Assembly: GCA_963556255.1 (NCBI GenBank)
Contig: OY744610.1
Location: 63,062,298-63,126,297 of the forward strand
Length of the DNA: 64,000 nucleotides
Reading direction: 5' to 3'
DNA from: Allolobophora icterica
Lineage: Eukaryota > Annelida > Clitellata > Crassiclitellata > Lumbricidae
Part shown: piece by piece, positions 14,701 to 26,155 of the stretch
How positions within the stretch are numbered: the first letter of the stretch is position 1
Layout: every line of letters starts with the position of its first letter
Position numbers and translations under genes: made by a program
The notes under the pieces: generated by a model
What the model was told of the DNA's origin: nothing
The model's input: the letters and a program-made list of their open reading frames with translations, nothing else
Database searches by the model: none

Positions 14701-15235
14701 AGCACGTTACATCTGTTACAATGCTGTATACTCGATAACCTACACGGTAAACCTGTCCGTTGCATCGATTGCGCTACAGATGTAGCGTTACATAATATGC
14801 AACATAGAAGAACGTGTCTCTCAGCAGAGGTCAAATTTCAACCGTTAGGCATTCACCTCAAGGCTCTTACTGAAGAAACCACTATGTCCTCAGTATGGCT
14901 AGGTAAGGCCAGGCAATGTAAGCTCGTAAAATGGAGCTTTCAATATCGTTATTATTCGCTTATTATCGACTTACATTGACAAACCGCAATATGCTACAAA
15001 TACATTAGCGAAGCTAAGTAATAGTAATGTAATGTTGGAGGATTTAGGAGAGGCTGGACACTTAACGAGTATTCAAAATGTTAAAGTTTAGGATAAATGA
15101 AAGTAAAGAAAGAGTTATTAAGATCAATGTTTCTAACGCTTAAATGTTTCCCATTTTCGTTCAATCGTTGTTTCAACTTTCGGTAATTCTCCTGCAATTA
15201 AATTTAAAAAAAAACAGCTTAATTTCCTTTAACGT
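14701..15235. other. Host non-coding DNA
   Basis: I see nothing convincing here: no exon, no complete repeat. The region is AT-rich with short open frames. Confidence 0.5.
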
Positions 15236-15680
15236 ATGGTCGAGGTCAACGCAAGATGTCGTTAAACAATTTCATGTTACATACTATAAATAGATATAGA
15301 AATTGTGGACACCTTTACATAGTTTGTTACCGATCCTATTGTATGTAATTTTTCGTTCAATCTCTGGTGACAAGCACTTGTACGCGAACGAAAAGTGAAT
15401 TAAATTCCATGAAGATCCGTTGACGTTGAACGCATGATGTCGCTAAACAATTTGAAACTACATTATAATTAGAATCATTTTAGACAAAGTGCGACCGTAT
15501 GTTACTAACCAGAATAACGTACGCGTGCCCTCATGTCAACATACGCCAACGTACGGCATAATAACGTACGCTAACAGTACGTACGTCATAGACAAAAATA
15601 ACGTACGTTCGCACACTGATTTTAGACACCTTTATAATAGTTGTGTCTATTCCTATATATGTCATATGCCATAGAAATTT
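15236..15680 (+). repeat. ~155-bp repeat units and an ACGTAC-rich patch
   Basis: Units with GGTCGAGGTCAACGCAAG and GGACACCTTTACAT (about 15,309) and AGACACCTTTATAAT (about 15,624) lie 315 bp apart, two monomer lengths. Between them 15,500-15,610 is dense in AACGTACG words. 15,556-15,850 is repeated at 27,790-28,015. Confidence 0.6.
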
Positions 15681-16282
15681 ATGCCGACGTCAACGGTCTT
15701 TGTTGCTATAAGATGTCGTTAAACCTTGGATCCATCCATCCAAATCCCGAATGACAACCTATCAATGATGTACTGCTAACGATTTAATTACCTTTAACGT
15801 ACTATCGACGTCGATGGGAGGTCGTTAAAAAATTTCGTGCTACATATTATTCTAGACATCAAACTTTTGGACAGATTTAAACTAGTTCTTTCTTAAAACT
15901 AGTATGTGAATGTCCGCGTGTACGTGTTAGATATCAGAAGTGGTTGATCTATGTATAATACATAAATCTGTATGCACTACTGCATAAGTATCAACGTGTA
16001 CATTTCTGAACGTTAGCACATTAATTTACTGGTTTCGATTCATGCTTTGTTACTGTGCATGGAAGTAGAAATGAGAAAGGGGCGGCCGTTCCAGTGGAAC
16101 AATATTGTTCATTTTCGGTTTACCCGTTGATACCCATGACCTACTGCAACAAATTGTAACGTGAACACTGGTATGTTGATGATCAACAAAACTATTGAAT
16201 TGGGAACTGAATTGAATTGAGATCGATAGTACCTTAATATTACCTCTACCAATGAGCAATTTAACAACGGTTAGCGAAATGA
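15681..16282. other. Host non-coding DNA
   Basis: No gene seen. It carries GTCAACGGTCTTTG and AAGATGTCGTTAAAC boxes near 15,690, then unique AT-rich sequence up to the hAT-like MITE. 15,930-16,220 resembles 30,440-30,730. Confidence 0.45.
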
Positions 16283-16290
16283 ATATTATA

Positions 16291-16674
16291 CAGAGGCGCG
16301 TTCACGGAAAGTGGGCCCTAGGAGCAAACATTTTTGTGGGGTGACAACTGCATGCTGTGTCGTCCGCCCCCCTCCCCCCAACGGTGGGGTCTTGTCCCCC
16401 TCGACCCCACGGGATCGCCGCCCATGAGGCTGAGAGTCTGAAACTCTGGTGGGGTTTAGCTAATCATGTGCAAAAACCCACAAAGTTCAACTCGAAGCAG
16501 TTTTTGCGAGTGTTATTGACCCTGTAATTATGATTAGTTATAGAAGCTATTTCAAGGAATGTGAAGTTATTTGGTTTAATGTTATATTTTATAATTGATA
16601 AAAATATTTTCATTCATTTGGGCCCTCAGAGATTTGGGGCCCTAGGCGTGAGCCTACATGTAAACGCGCCTCTG
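16291..16674. mobile_element. hAT-like MITE, 384 bp, with 8-bp TSD
   Basis: The ends are inverted: CAGAGGCGCGTTCAC at the left and, read from the right on the other strand, CAGAGGCGCGTTTAC. ATATTATA flanks it on both sides (16,283-16,290 and 16,675-16,682), an exact 8-bp target-site duplication. Eight-base TSDs and CAG(A/G)GGCG-type termini are typical of hAT transposons. Subterminal GGGCCCTAGG occurs at both ends. No transposase frame fits in 384 bp, so it is non-autonomous. Confidence 0.9.
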
Positions 16675-16682
16675 ATATTATA

Positions 16683-17943
16683 ATTATAGTATCTCAGATA
16701 AACAATTTAATTTGGTCAAGTAGATTAGCATTATTTATCACTGTTTTCAGTAGTAGGCCCTAATCGTTTTTTAAGGACATCTTGCTATCGATTACGCAGC
16801 AAGTTTTAAGGTTTCCGTCTTCCCATATGATGTCAAACGCTGTTACAACAATTATCAGCGTCGCCCTTTTTCTTTATCGAGCTTTGGACTAGCACCACCC
16901 GAGTACAGGCTGAGTTAGCGACATCTTACGGCTTTCTTAGAGGGATTTAAATAAGTGGCTATGCGTCAGAAATTGGATTGGATGACAGGAATTGAACGAG
17001 AACTTATGACATCAAAGGCCGTTGACGTCGATAGTAGAAGATATTTTTGAACAGTTCTCACTGTTAGTCAATTTCCTTTTAAACATATGATTTCAGTTTT
17101 CAACATAATATTTGCAGTAGGAATTTCTGTTTAACGATGTTTTGCCAATAGCAAAGACGACAGCATCACTTCGTGTCTTCTTCCATGTTTCAGACTGGCA
17201 CTACCAGAGTACAGGCAATGGCATTTTGTGTAACATTATATTTGGGGAAAACAATTTTTTTATAACATATAAAACACTTCAGAAAAGTGGTATGTAAGTT
17301 ATTAATTCTGTTTCCACGGGGCCCATGCACTGACTCTGAATAGTTTATACTGCCAGAGGCGCCTTATAAATTACTAGATACGACACGATACGATATATAT
17401 AAAAAGATTCGATTGGAACAGTTAGAAAACATAGCTAAAGTAATTATAGCGTCAAAATTTGAAACTTCAAGGTGTTTAAGGAGAACGTTATGAACACTTG
17501 ATAATAATGACATCTTGCGGCTTCCAGGGCCACTGACGTCAACCTTGTATTACATTGTTGCATTTTCCAAAATAGAAGCTTTGGCCATTGCCTCGGTTCA
17601 ACATGGTTGTCCTCTAGGGGCCTTTTCTAAGAGATCGCAGAGGTTGGTAATCGTAATCTTCGAATTTTCGTCAAATGGTTTAGTTATTAACAACAAAGAA
17701 GTCTGAAAATATAAATGTATGGTCGGTGTGAACGACTATGACAGCCGCAAGGTGTCGTTCAACACTAACCCTGCGAATTAAATTATGCTCAGTTTAGACA
17801 CCTTTAATTGGAATATTTTGACCATATATATACCTCGCGGAGACATCTTTAAATAGGCTATATCAGGAATAGTATACTTCGGGCTTTCATTAAACTACAA
17901 ATGTCAAAATTAATATGTATGGGCGATATCAAGATGTCGTTAA
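16683..17943. other. Host non-coding DNA with inverted ~155-bp units
   Basis: No gene seen. Sequence near 16,790-17,290 is a diverged relative of 6,490-7,000 (GACATCTTACGGCTTTC, GACATCAAAGGCCGTTGACG). A LINE-like tail with GGCGCCTTATAAATT lies near 17,350. An inverted AAGGTGTTTAAGG is near 17,470. Confidence 0.45.
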
Positions 17944-18105
<162 letters not shown>

Positions 18106-18706
18106 TATATATAGCGCTCCTTCAAGGAATCTATTCAGAGGCACTCCCGACCCAGGCCCAGTCAAAAAGAAATGTCTTAAGGAGACTGTAAAAGGAACCA
18201 GAGAAATCCATAGGAAGGGAGCGAATCTTAAGAGGTAGATCGTTCCAAACAGCAGGACCAACCACCGAGAATGCCCTACGCTGTGCTAAGGCGGTACGAG
18301 CGTAAGGAACAACGAAGTCTCCCCGGGAAGCTGAGCGCAGGAATCTGCGCCCCGCACAAGCAGAGGTAAGAGTAAAGAACTCAAAAAGGTAAGCCGGTGC
18401 CCGGCCTAAGACACATTGCCAAGCCATTGAGGAGACCCTGTAAAGGATGCGCTGCTGAACTGGGAGCCAGTGAAGGACATCTCTCATGTATTCGGAAACA
18501 TGGTCAAATCTGGAGATACCCCAACCAAGCGTGTAGCCGTCCGCAAAACCCTCTCCAGACAAGAAAGACGGACCTGAGGGAGTCCAACAAAGAGAGAAGA
18601 GCAGTAATCCAAGCGATTTACAACAAATGCGTGAACCAAGGTGGAGGCTGCAGAAAAAGAAAGAGAACGGGAAACGACTCGGAGCTGATGCAGTTGGTAG
18701 TAGCAA
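18106..18706 (-). pseudogene. CR1/L2-like LINE, ORF2 C-terminus and 3' UTR
   Basis: The minus strand holds a 191-codon open frame (18,706 to 18,131) with the typical C-terminal region of CR1/L2/Jockey-clade reverse transcriptase proteins. Its landmarks are LHWLPVQQRI, then APAYL, then RRFLRSASRGDFVVP, then RAFSVVGPAVWNDLPL, ending VGSASE-stop. The catalytic reverse transcriptase domain lies upstream and is missing, so this is a 5'-truncated retroposed copy. The 3' UTR ends in GAGCGCTATATATATA and runs into the GATA microsatellite. Window position 1-63 carries the same C-terminus and UTR, so the family has been active repeatedly here. Confidence 0.8.
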
Positions 18707-20321
18707 GCACGCGTCAGCCCATGGATATGTTCAGTAAACGAAATAGTAACCTAATAGTAATAGTAAATAGTAACCTTTCGAATTTATTTTTTACCTTATG
18801 ATTATGTTTGGTTCACTCTATACTTGCGATAAATTATAATTTTATTAGGGTATGGTCGACGTCAACGGTTCTTTCAGCCGCAAGTGTCGTTGAACACTAA
18901 CTTTACTAAAACGGCTTAAGCGCAGCTTAGACACCTTTAATTCGATTATTTTAAACTCTATAATATATCGCGTCTCTTTTGTCTTTCACTGTTTCCACTG
19001 TACTCCTCAATGTATAGAGCCTAATCGACGTCAACGGTTCTGTCAGCTGCCAGATGTTGCTGCATACTAACAATTTCGGACTTTTGAGAATTCACAATCC
19101 TTTCCACTTTTACATGGTGCTTGTGTACAAGCGTTTACGTGCAACCAGGTTGAATCGCTTCAAAAATTTTATCATAATTATGATAATTGTTCTTCATCTC
19201 AGTTTCTTCACCTTCTTCAATCAGTCTCTTATTTTAATTGCGTCTTTTCTTTTTTGACTGATTTTCTATATGTTCTTGAATCTACTAAAAATGTGACAAG
19301 TCAAATGTTTTTTAATGGAAAGTCAAGTAAACTGAACTGGAGAAATTTTTAAACATCCTAATTTTAATCAAGAAATCAGAGTCGTTTAATGTTTGACAAT
19401 TCTTGGTCACTTCTCTTATGAAACATCTCATCCCGTGAATTTTAGCTTTCATTAGCATTAATAATAGTTAATATCGTAATTAAATCAACTATTCTAACCA
19501 TATATATTTCAAATTTTTACTCAGTTGTTTCACTTGCAATTAGATTTTTTAGAATATACTTAATCATGTTTATCGTAAGGTCGAGGTCAACGCAAGATGC
19601 CGTTAAACAATTTATTGCTACATAATATAATCATATATGGACTCAATTTAGACACCTTTTAATTGGTTACTTCTGATGCTATATATTTTATGTTTTCATT
19701 CAAAGACTAATACAGTCGAGAAGAGCAGACTTCATAGCTATAAGATGTCATTAAACATTGAAATACTTAATCGCCGATATTTCCAATCGCTCATCGAAAA
19801 TGAACTCTAATATGCCAAACTAATTTCTGTCGACGTCAACGGCCTTTGTTGCCATAAGATGCCGTTAAACTCTGGATCCATCCATCCAAACGCTGATCGA
19901 CTTTAAGATGGACGCATCATAGGCCCTCCGAACCTAGCAGCATGAAAACACTACTGAATGGTTTTGTCTTCAAGCTCTTGATAGTAATTAACGTGTTTGC
20001 TCTCATGAACAACGATTAATTAGTAAGTTAGTTAGTTGCTGTTTAGCGATGCTGTGTCCTTACAAAGATGATTAGGGTCACCCTGCTCCTTTGTCAAGGC
20101 TGGGAACTGGCTCTGCCAGAGTACGAGCAATGGCGGAGTTTGAACAACGTTTAAACGAATATATACCTATATGAGATCAAGAAACCCATTCCAAAGGTGT
20201 TTAAACTGAGACTAATATATGATAATAGTAATCACAATTATTGTAATTACTATTAATATGCATTTATTAAGCAACAGTAGCACTAATTACTACAGAAACA
20301 GCAGCACCAGCAACAACAACA
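18707..20321. other. Host non-coding DNA with ~155-bp repeat units
   Basis: No gene seen. 18,841-19,520 is a diverged copy of 425-1,330 (GGTCGACGTCAACGGTTCT, then GAGAATTCACAATCCTTTCC). ACACCTTTAATTCG near 18,930 and ACACCTTTTAATTGG near 19,649 are further ~155-bp family members. Confidence 0.5.
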
Positions 20322-20504
<183 letters not shown>

Positions 20505-20657
20505 GGTCAGTTTACTCATTACAGCTGAATTGGCTAGAGGGCGCAGTTGGAGCAGAAATCGCTGCCCTCGAGCCAACTTTCTGCCCTGCCCGGGATTTGA
20601 ATCCCTGACTCTCAATCGATTGACAGTTCAGCACGCTAACCACTACACTAATGAGCA
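20505..20657 (-). mobile_element. tRNA-derived SINE, family 1, hit by LTR element B
   Basis: On the minus strand the head reads A-box-like TAGTGTAGTGGTTAGCGTGC and B-box-like GGGATTCAAATCCCGGG, followed by a body with GCGCCCTCTAGCCAATTCAG and TGTAATGAGTAAACTG, then the TAG tail. The GAGCA at its 5' end (20,653-20,657) is the target site duplicated by LTR element B. Confidence 0.75.
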
Positions 20658-21089
20658 TGTCGCGGTCGACTCCTTCGATCGCAACGACGAACCAACGAAG
20701 GAACTATTAAAAGATCTTTATTTAAAAATAAAGTCGATTAAGTGTAGAGTAAGTCAACTCGTCTATCAAATATCACAATCGTAGACAGCACACAGGTTGG
20801 CTGGTCTCGATTGAACGTTATACGATCAATGTTTCAACGTTTACAAATCTTCGTCAAAAGGCCCTTAATGTACATCAGGTCTATCTTATATAGAGTTCTC
20901 CCGGATTCCAGAACGTTCTGTGACGTCACTGTACTTTTCCCTGGAAAGTCCTACTGAACACGTATATCCTTGTTGCATGCACCGAATTAATGTTGACAGC
21001 TTGCTGCAGAATTTTCCGTGCGTTGTAAACAAGCTTGTTGACGCGTCGGTTTTCTTCCCTTGATGCATGCACCCGCGTAGACCACGACA
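20658..21089 (-). repeat. 3' LTR of element B
   Basis: 432 bp, TG...CA ends, identical by eye to 26,681-27,112. A polypurine tract, GAGGGCGGAGGGAA on the minus strand (21,090-21,103), abuts its inner edge and would prime plus-strand DNA synthesis. Confidence 0.95.
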
Positions 21090-21284
21090 TTCCCTCCGCC
21101 CTCAGATGATGACACGTCTTCAGCACCATCTCGAACGGGTCATCACGATCAAGCTGGGCCTCCAGACTCCATCTCGACACAGCATATACAAACAAAACAA
21201 AACACATCAGTTAGTCAATTTATCTATACAATTTGCGGGCTCGATCCTTGTGTGTCGGGCCATTTCCCCCCTTCACCATCCGAG

Positions 21285-22253
21285 TCACAACCGAGAGAGG
21301 AAATCAGCCACCGTGTTCTGACGTCCAGGACGATATCGAAAGTCCACGTTAAACTCTTGCAATGCTAACGCCCAACGAGTCAGTTTCGCACTCTTAGGGC
21401 TTGCATCTGTGAGATAAGACAAAGGATTATGATCTGAATAAATGATTATCTTTGATAAGAATATCCATGACTTGAATCGTTTAAGTGCCCAAATTACTGC
21501 GAAAGCCTCTCTCTCAATTGTAGACCAATGCATCTGTGTATCTGTAAGTTTAAGACTAGCAAAAGCAATTGGTTTTTCTTGACCTTCTTCGGTCCACTGA
21601 AACAAGCAACACCCGACCGCGGTGGCACTTGCGTCAACACTTAAACCAAATTCCTTAGTGAAATCAATGGTATGCAACTGTGTAGCTTTACTGAGATCAT
21701 TCTTTAACTTATCTAGTGCTTCTTGATGCTTTTGCTCCCAAGGCACCTTCGTAGGTATGTTATCTCGTGTCAAATCAGTTATTATCCGTGCTTTTTCAGC
21801 TAAAGCAGGTATAAAACTTCGAAAGTAACTGAAAAAACCCATAACCTTTCTAACTTCTTTCTTTGTTGTTGGAGGATGGATATCATTGATCGTAGCGATC
21901 TTACCTGGATCAGGTTCAATACAACCTGACCCTACTATATGGCCAACAAACTTTATTTTGTTTTGTGCAAAATTACATTTTCTTAAATTCAAAGTGAGTC
22001 CTGCTTCCTCAATAGTTTGCAAGAATTTCTCTAGATGTTCTAAATGGTCATTCCAATTCATTGAAACCACTGCCATATCATCGACGAATGGTTCGGTAAA
22101 ACTTCGCACTGGATGTAAAACTTGGGTCATAGCACGAATAAAGGTATTGCTAGCGGACTTGAGTCCAAACGGCATCCTTGTGAACTCAAAAAGTCCTGCA
22201 TCACATACGAATGCCGTAAGCCATCGATGTTCTTCCGAACTGGAATTTGCCAA
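21285..22253 (-). pseudogene. pol: Element B pol, 3' part: RT core, RNase H
   Basis: This frame holds the second half of the element B polymerase, displaced by one frame from the long gag-pol frame. It contains the RT segment with FEFTRMPFGL, the catalytic FVDD box (about 22,078-22,089), the RT thumb and connection, and an RNase H domain with the LSVDAS active-site segment and a SDHNPLSYL motif. It ends in TGA at 21,287-21,285. No stop precedes the overlap with the upstream frame, so the break is a single small indel near 22,231-22,240, not extensive decay. Programmed shifting is unlikely because the break falls inside the RT palm, where no known retroelement shifts. Confidence 0.85.
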
Positions 22254-25200
22254 TACCCCGATTTCGCGTCGAAAACACTAATAAACTTTGCCCGTCCCAC
22301 CTTTTGTAAGACGTCAGCAATGTCTGGGGTCGGGTAACAATCACCTAGAGAATATTTGTTAACATGGCGATAATCAATTGCCAATCGAACGCCATTTTGA
22401 CCTTTGGGTCCCTTTAAAACGCAAACTACCGGACTGGCCATTTCACTTTTCGATGGTCGAATGATGTCTAATGCCAACATTTCTTCTATCTGGCGTTGTA
22501 CTTCAGGTTTAAGTAGCTCAGGTACTTTATATGCCCTTAAACGCTTAGGAGTGAAATCATGAGTTATCTTAATTTCATGTTCTAATACTGGACAATACCC
22601 AGGTTTATCCACAAATACTGCCGTGTGCCGATCCAAAACTTCAAAAAGTTGCTTCTGTTCCTCTTGCGAAAGATGCGCTATAATCAGAGGATCAATTCGC
22701 TTACTCGGGCTTATTTGTTCACGTTCTTCCTGATCTACAACCTCTACTATACCAAATTCTTCATCTTGATCAACAATTACTGAACAGCTATTGATCATCG
22801 CTTGTTCGAGTCGTTCATGGTATCGCTTGATCTTATTTGCGTGTAAATGTCTTTGTTTTCCCTCTATTTCTACTATATAAGAATATGGGGATTTAACCTT
22901 GACTACGGTAGCAGGTCCTTGCCATCGACTATAAAATTTAGAACTACCAAAATCTGGTGCTAATACTGCTACTTTATCTCCAACTTCGTATTTTCTGTCA
23001 GTACTACGCAAGTTATAATAATCTGCATACCGCTTTGTTTCTATATCACTATAGTAATCTGCATAAACTTTCGCGAATTCGAGGTTTTCCTTCAGTGATT
23101 GGAGATACTCTTCGGGTGATTTACCTAAGTTAAGAGGTACTTTTCGTTCGCCAGCCCACGATTCCTTCAACACACTAAGTGGACCCCGAGGAAGAGTTCC
23201 ATAAACCATAGTGAATGGCGAAATATGAGTCGTGCCTGAAGGTTTTTCTCTAAGGCTCCACAGAACAAACGGTAACAATTGGTGCCATCCACGAGGATCA
23301 GATTGAGCAAGCTTAAAGATCATGGTTTTCAAGCTTTGGTTGCATCTTTCAACCAATCCAGCTGCCTCAGGATGTCCAGGGGTATTAAATCTGGGACTAC
23401 AACCCATTCGCCGCAAGAATTCTTTCGTCAAACGACTGGTAAAGTTGGTACCACAATCAGAACTGATGATTCTTGGAATAGAAAAAGTTGTAAAAACTTG
23501 CAACAGCGCTTCACAAACTCCCTTTGCATTCAGCGATCTAAGAGGATACGCCATCGGCCAACGAGAAAATTTGTCCACCAGAACCAGAGCATAATTGTAC
23601 TGGGGTTTCGATTGGTTGGATTCTCCAGTCACTACCATAGGGCCAATACAATCCATATTTAGATGGTTAAAACAGAGTTCATCCGCCCTCGGAATAGGAG
23701 TGATCGGGACTCGATCTGCCACTTTAACTGGAGTTCTTAGTTGACAAATTTGACATGACGCACAATATTCGCGAATCCTCTCATCCATTCTTGGAAACCA
23801 AAAGTTTAATTTGATCCTGGCTCTCGTTGCCTTAAAAGCCATGTGCCCAGCACATGGGACATCGTGTGCTACTCGCAAGACAACCTCGATTCTATCTTCC
23901 GGTAAACATAATTGATTAACCTTATGTCCCATAATTTCCCCTTTGTGGTACAGGAGGTTATTATCTATAAAGAAATTATTTTTATTCTGTCTCGCTTGTT
24001 GCCAGCAAGATATAAGATTGTGACAATTCTGTTGCTCACGCAATAAAGTATCATTATTCGCTACTCCCTCATCAGACTTGAACTCTGTTGACTCAACATC
24101 AAGAAAATTATCTGAATCATCAACTAGTTGCTCCTGAGAATATTCATTCACTTCTGACGGCAAGGATTCGTTGCTGTTACTTTTCTCGATATTAACTTCT
24201 AAGTTATCTTCTTCTGCCCCTTTATTTATTTGTACACATCGATCTACGCCAGCTACCATCACTACATATTGCGAACTATCCCTTAATAGGTTCACAACAT
24301 GAGGTGTCAGAATAACCCGTTCATTTAGTTCAGGGACTGCAGCGAACATGACGCACAAAGATGGCGCAATGTTCGTCGTTCCTTCCATTGAATTAGCTAA
24401 TTTCATTTGTAGGTATACTACATCTGCCTTACATCCTTCTCCCTGAAAACCAATTATATTAATCCGTTTAATCACGGGTAAGTTTAGTGACTCAATTAAT
24501 TTCTTATCAATACAACAAATTTCTGCTCCTGAATCAGATAATGCTGGCTGAGAAGGGAGATCTTCAATCTGTACATTGATATACGACCTCTCTTGTAATC
24601 CATCAATACTATTCTCGTATACCCTTACAGCAGTTTCCAACCCTATTGGTTTAGAATTATCCAATAAATTCCCTTGCTTTACCTGTTCAGGTATCTCATG
24701 CAACACGTTGACCTTCTCAACACATGAGTCGATCACTTCTTCAGTTGGGTTCCCAAATATACAAGTACTCACCTTTTTAGAACTTGGTTTGGTCTGGCAC
24801 TCCCTTGCCATATGACCCTTCTGATGACATAGGAAACAGAGACCCTTTACCTTGGCCTCCTCCTGAGACACCCTCGCACCTATCTTGGCTTCACCCCTTA
24901 TTTCCGGTTTGGGAGACTTGGGTTGAGCTGTCTGGTTATTGACTTGAACATGTGGTTGACCTTTCGTCCAATTGTTATACTTCGGTGTCGGATGACTACG
25001 GCATACTAAGTCATTCCCACCATCATGCGACGCTACATAAATGTCAGCCGCATTAGCTATGTCTTCACAGCTCAACCACTCCTCTTTTTCTTGGGCCAAG
25101 ATATAATCTAAACAAGCCTTCGACAAGGACTCCTTAAGCCGATCCGCAACCAATAAACTTACAAGTTTATCAAACTCATCAGTTATCTTTCTACTTTTCA

Positions 25201-26155
25201 AATAATACATAAGAGCCACACGCAATTTGGATGAATAGATCGTAAATGATTCGTCCGATGCTTTGTGCAACGACCAAAATCGGGCTCTAAGATTTGAAGG
25301 GCTTATCTTAAACTCCCTTAGCAAAAACTCCTTCAGGAATTTGTAGTCATGGAGCTGTGCCTCAGTAAGGCGCATGGTTAATGCCTTAGCTCTTTCACTT
25401 AAAATGGCTAGCAATAATTTTGCTCTAACATCTTCATCCACCTCATACACATTAAACAAACCATCCAAGTGATCAAAGAAACCTGGAATTTCTATAGGGT
25501 CGGAAGGAAATTTCCAAAGAATATTCTTGAGGGCATCACTATAACGCTTAGTACGACTTGCTAAAGAATCTCTAACATTTCGTTCTTCCTGCTTTTCCTT
25601 CCTCTCCCTTTCTTCTTTCTCTTTCCGTTCCTTCTTTTCTCTTTCTTCTTTCTCTTTCCGTTCCTTCTTTTCTTCCTCTCTCCTCTTTTCCTCCCTTTCT
25701 TCCTTCTCCTTCCGTTCCTCCCTCTCTCTTTCTTCCTTCTCCTTCCGTTCCTCCCTTTCTCTTTCTTCCTTCTCCTTCCGTTCCTCCCTTTCTCTTTCTT
25801 CCTTCTCCTTCCGTTCCTCCCTTTCTCTTTCTTCCTTCTCCCTTTGTTCTTTCTTTTCTTCCTCTCTCCTCTTTTCCTCCCTTTCTTCCTTCTCCTTCCG
25901 TTCTTCATATTTACGGATTTCGAACTCCAGACGGCGCTTCTGCAGCTCGTAATCCACTCCTGTTGGAGATATTGGACTACCCTTAAATTCCTCTTCCTCT
26001 TTTCCAATCTCCATGGCCCATTCTTCCATTAATTGATTTCGATCCCATGACATAACATCATCTTCGTCCCTTCCTGCCTTCATAAGATACACCCTAAGGC
26101 GCTCAGACGACATTTTGCGAATATTCGCTTGCATCTCTGTTGGCAACGCTTCCAT
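22127..26155 (-). CDS. gag-pol: Element B gag-pol: Gag, NC, protease, integrase, RT N-part (frameshifted)
   Basis: One frame of 1,342 codons. Residues 1-55 are a Gag N-terminus related to that of element A. About 60-215 is an extreme E/K/R coiled coil built on an 11-residue repeat. A capsid-like helical Gag core follows. A CCHC zinc knuckle is at C440-C453. The aspartic protease has DSG at 541-543. The integrase has an H2C2 zinc finger and the catalytic triad D835, D900, E936 with 35 residues between the last two; the second D lies in SSDCGTNF where DQG is usual. The RT then begins. The frame ends in meaningless sequence after SGYWQIPV, where the reading continues in the 21,285-22,253 frame. 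Unlike element A, no stop separates Gag from Pol. The start is the first ATG after the leader. Confidence 0.92.
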   Translation of the reverse strand: MEALPTEMQANIRKMSSERLRVYLMKAGRDEDDVMSWDRNQLMEEWAMEIGKEEEEFKGSPISPTGVDYELQKRRLEFEIRKYEERKEKEEREEKRREEEKKEQREKEEREREERKEKEEREREERKEKEEREREERKEKEEREREERKEKEEREEKRREEEKKERKEKEEREKKERKEKEERERKEKQEERNVRDSLASRTKRYSDALKNILWKFPSDPIEIPGFFDHLDGLFNVYEVDEDVRAKLLLAILSERAKALTMRLTEAQLHDYKFLKEFLLREFKISPSNLRARFWSLHKASDESFTIYSSKLRVALMYYLKSRKITDEFDKLVSLLVADRLKESLSKACLDYILAQEKEEWLSCEDIANAADIYVASHDGGNDLVCRSHPTPKYNNWTKGQPHVQVNNQTAQPKSPKPEIRGEAKIGARVSQEEAKVKGLCFLCHQKGHMARECQTKPSSKKVSTCIFGNPTEEVIDSCVEKVNVLHEIPEQVKQGNLLDNSKPIGLETAVRVYENSIDGLQERSYINVQIEDLPSQPALSDSGAEICCIDKKLIESLNLPVIKRINIIGFQGEGCKADVVYLQMKLANSMEGTTNIAPSLCVMFAAVPELNERVILTPHVVNLLRDSSQYVVMVAGVDRCVQINKGAEEDNLEVNIEKSNSNESLPSEVNEYSQEQLVDDSDNFLDVESTEFKSDEGVANNDTLLREQQNCHNLISCWQQARQNKNNFFIDNNLLYHKGEIMGHKVNQLCLPEDRIEVVLRVAHDVPCAGHMAFKATRARIKLNFWFPRMDERIREYCASCQICQLRTPVKVADRVPITPIPRADELCFNHLNMDCIGPMVVTGESNQSKPQYNYALVLVDKFSRWPMAYPLRSLNAKGVCEALLQVFTTFSIPRIISSDCGTNFTSRLTKEFLRRMGCSPRFNTPGHPEAAGLVERCNQSLKTMIFKLAQSDPRGWHQLLPFVLWSLREKPSGTTHISPFTMVYGTLPRGPLSVLKESWAGERKVPLNLGKSPEEYLQSLKENLEFAKVYADYYSDIETKRYADYYNLRSTDRKYEVGDKVAVLAPDFGSSKFYSRWQGPATVVKVKSPYSYIVEIEGKQRHLHANKIKRYHERLEQAMINSCSVIVDQDEEFGIVEVVDQEEREQISPSKRIDPLIIAHLSQEEQKQLFEVLDRHTAVFVDKPGYCPVLEHEIKITHDFTPKRLRAYKVPELLKPEVQRQIEEMLALDIIRPSKSEMASPVVCVLKGPKGQNGVRLAIDYRHVNKYSLGDCYPTPDIADVLQKVGRAKFISVFDAKSGYWQIPVRKNIDGLRHSYVMQDFLSSQGCRLDSSPLAIPLFVL
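25590..25915 (-). repeat. 33-bp minisatellite inside element B gag
   Basis: Within the coiled-coil part of Gag, a 33-bp unit encoding an 11-residue E/R/K repeat (of the form REREERKEKEE) is iterated several times, most regularly at about 25,700-25,850. The plus strand is almost pure pyrimidine. Confidence 0.85.

Noticed and set aside
25561..26007. Second charged open frame overlapping gag of element B
   Set aside because: It is the same purine-rich minisatellite read in another frame.
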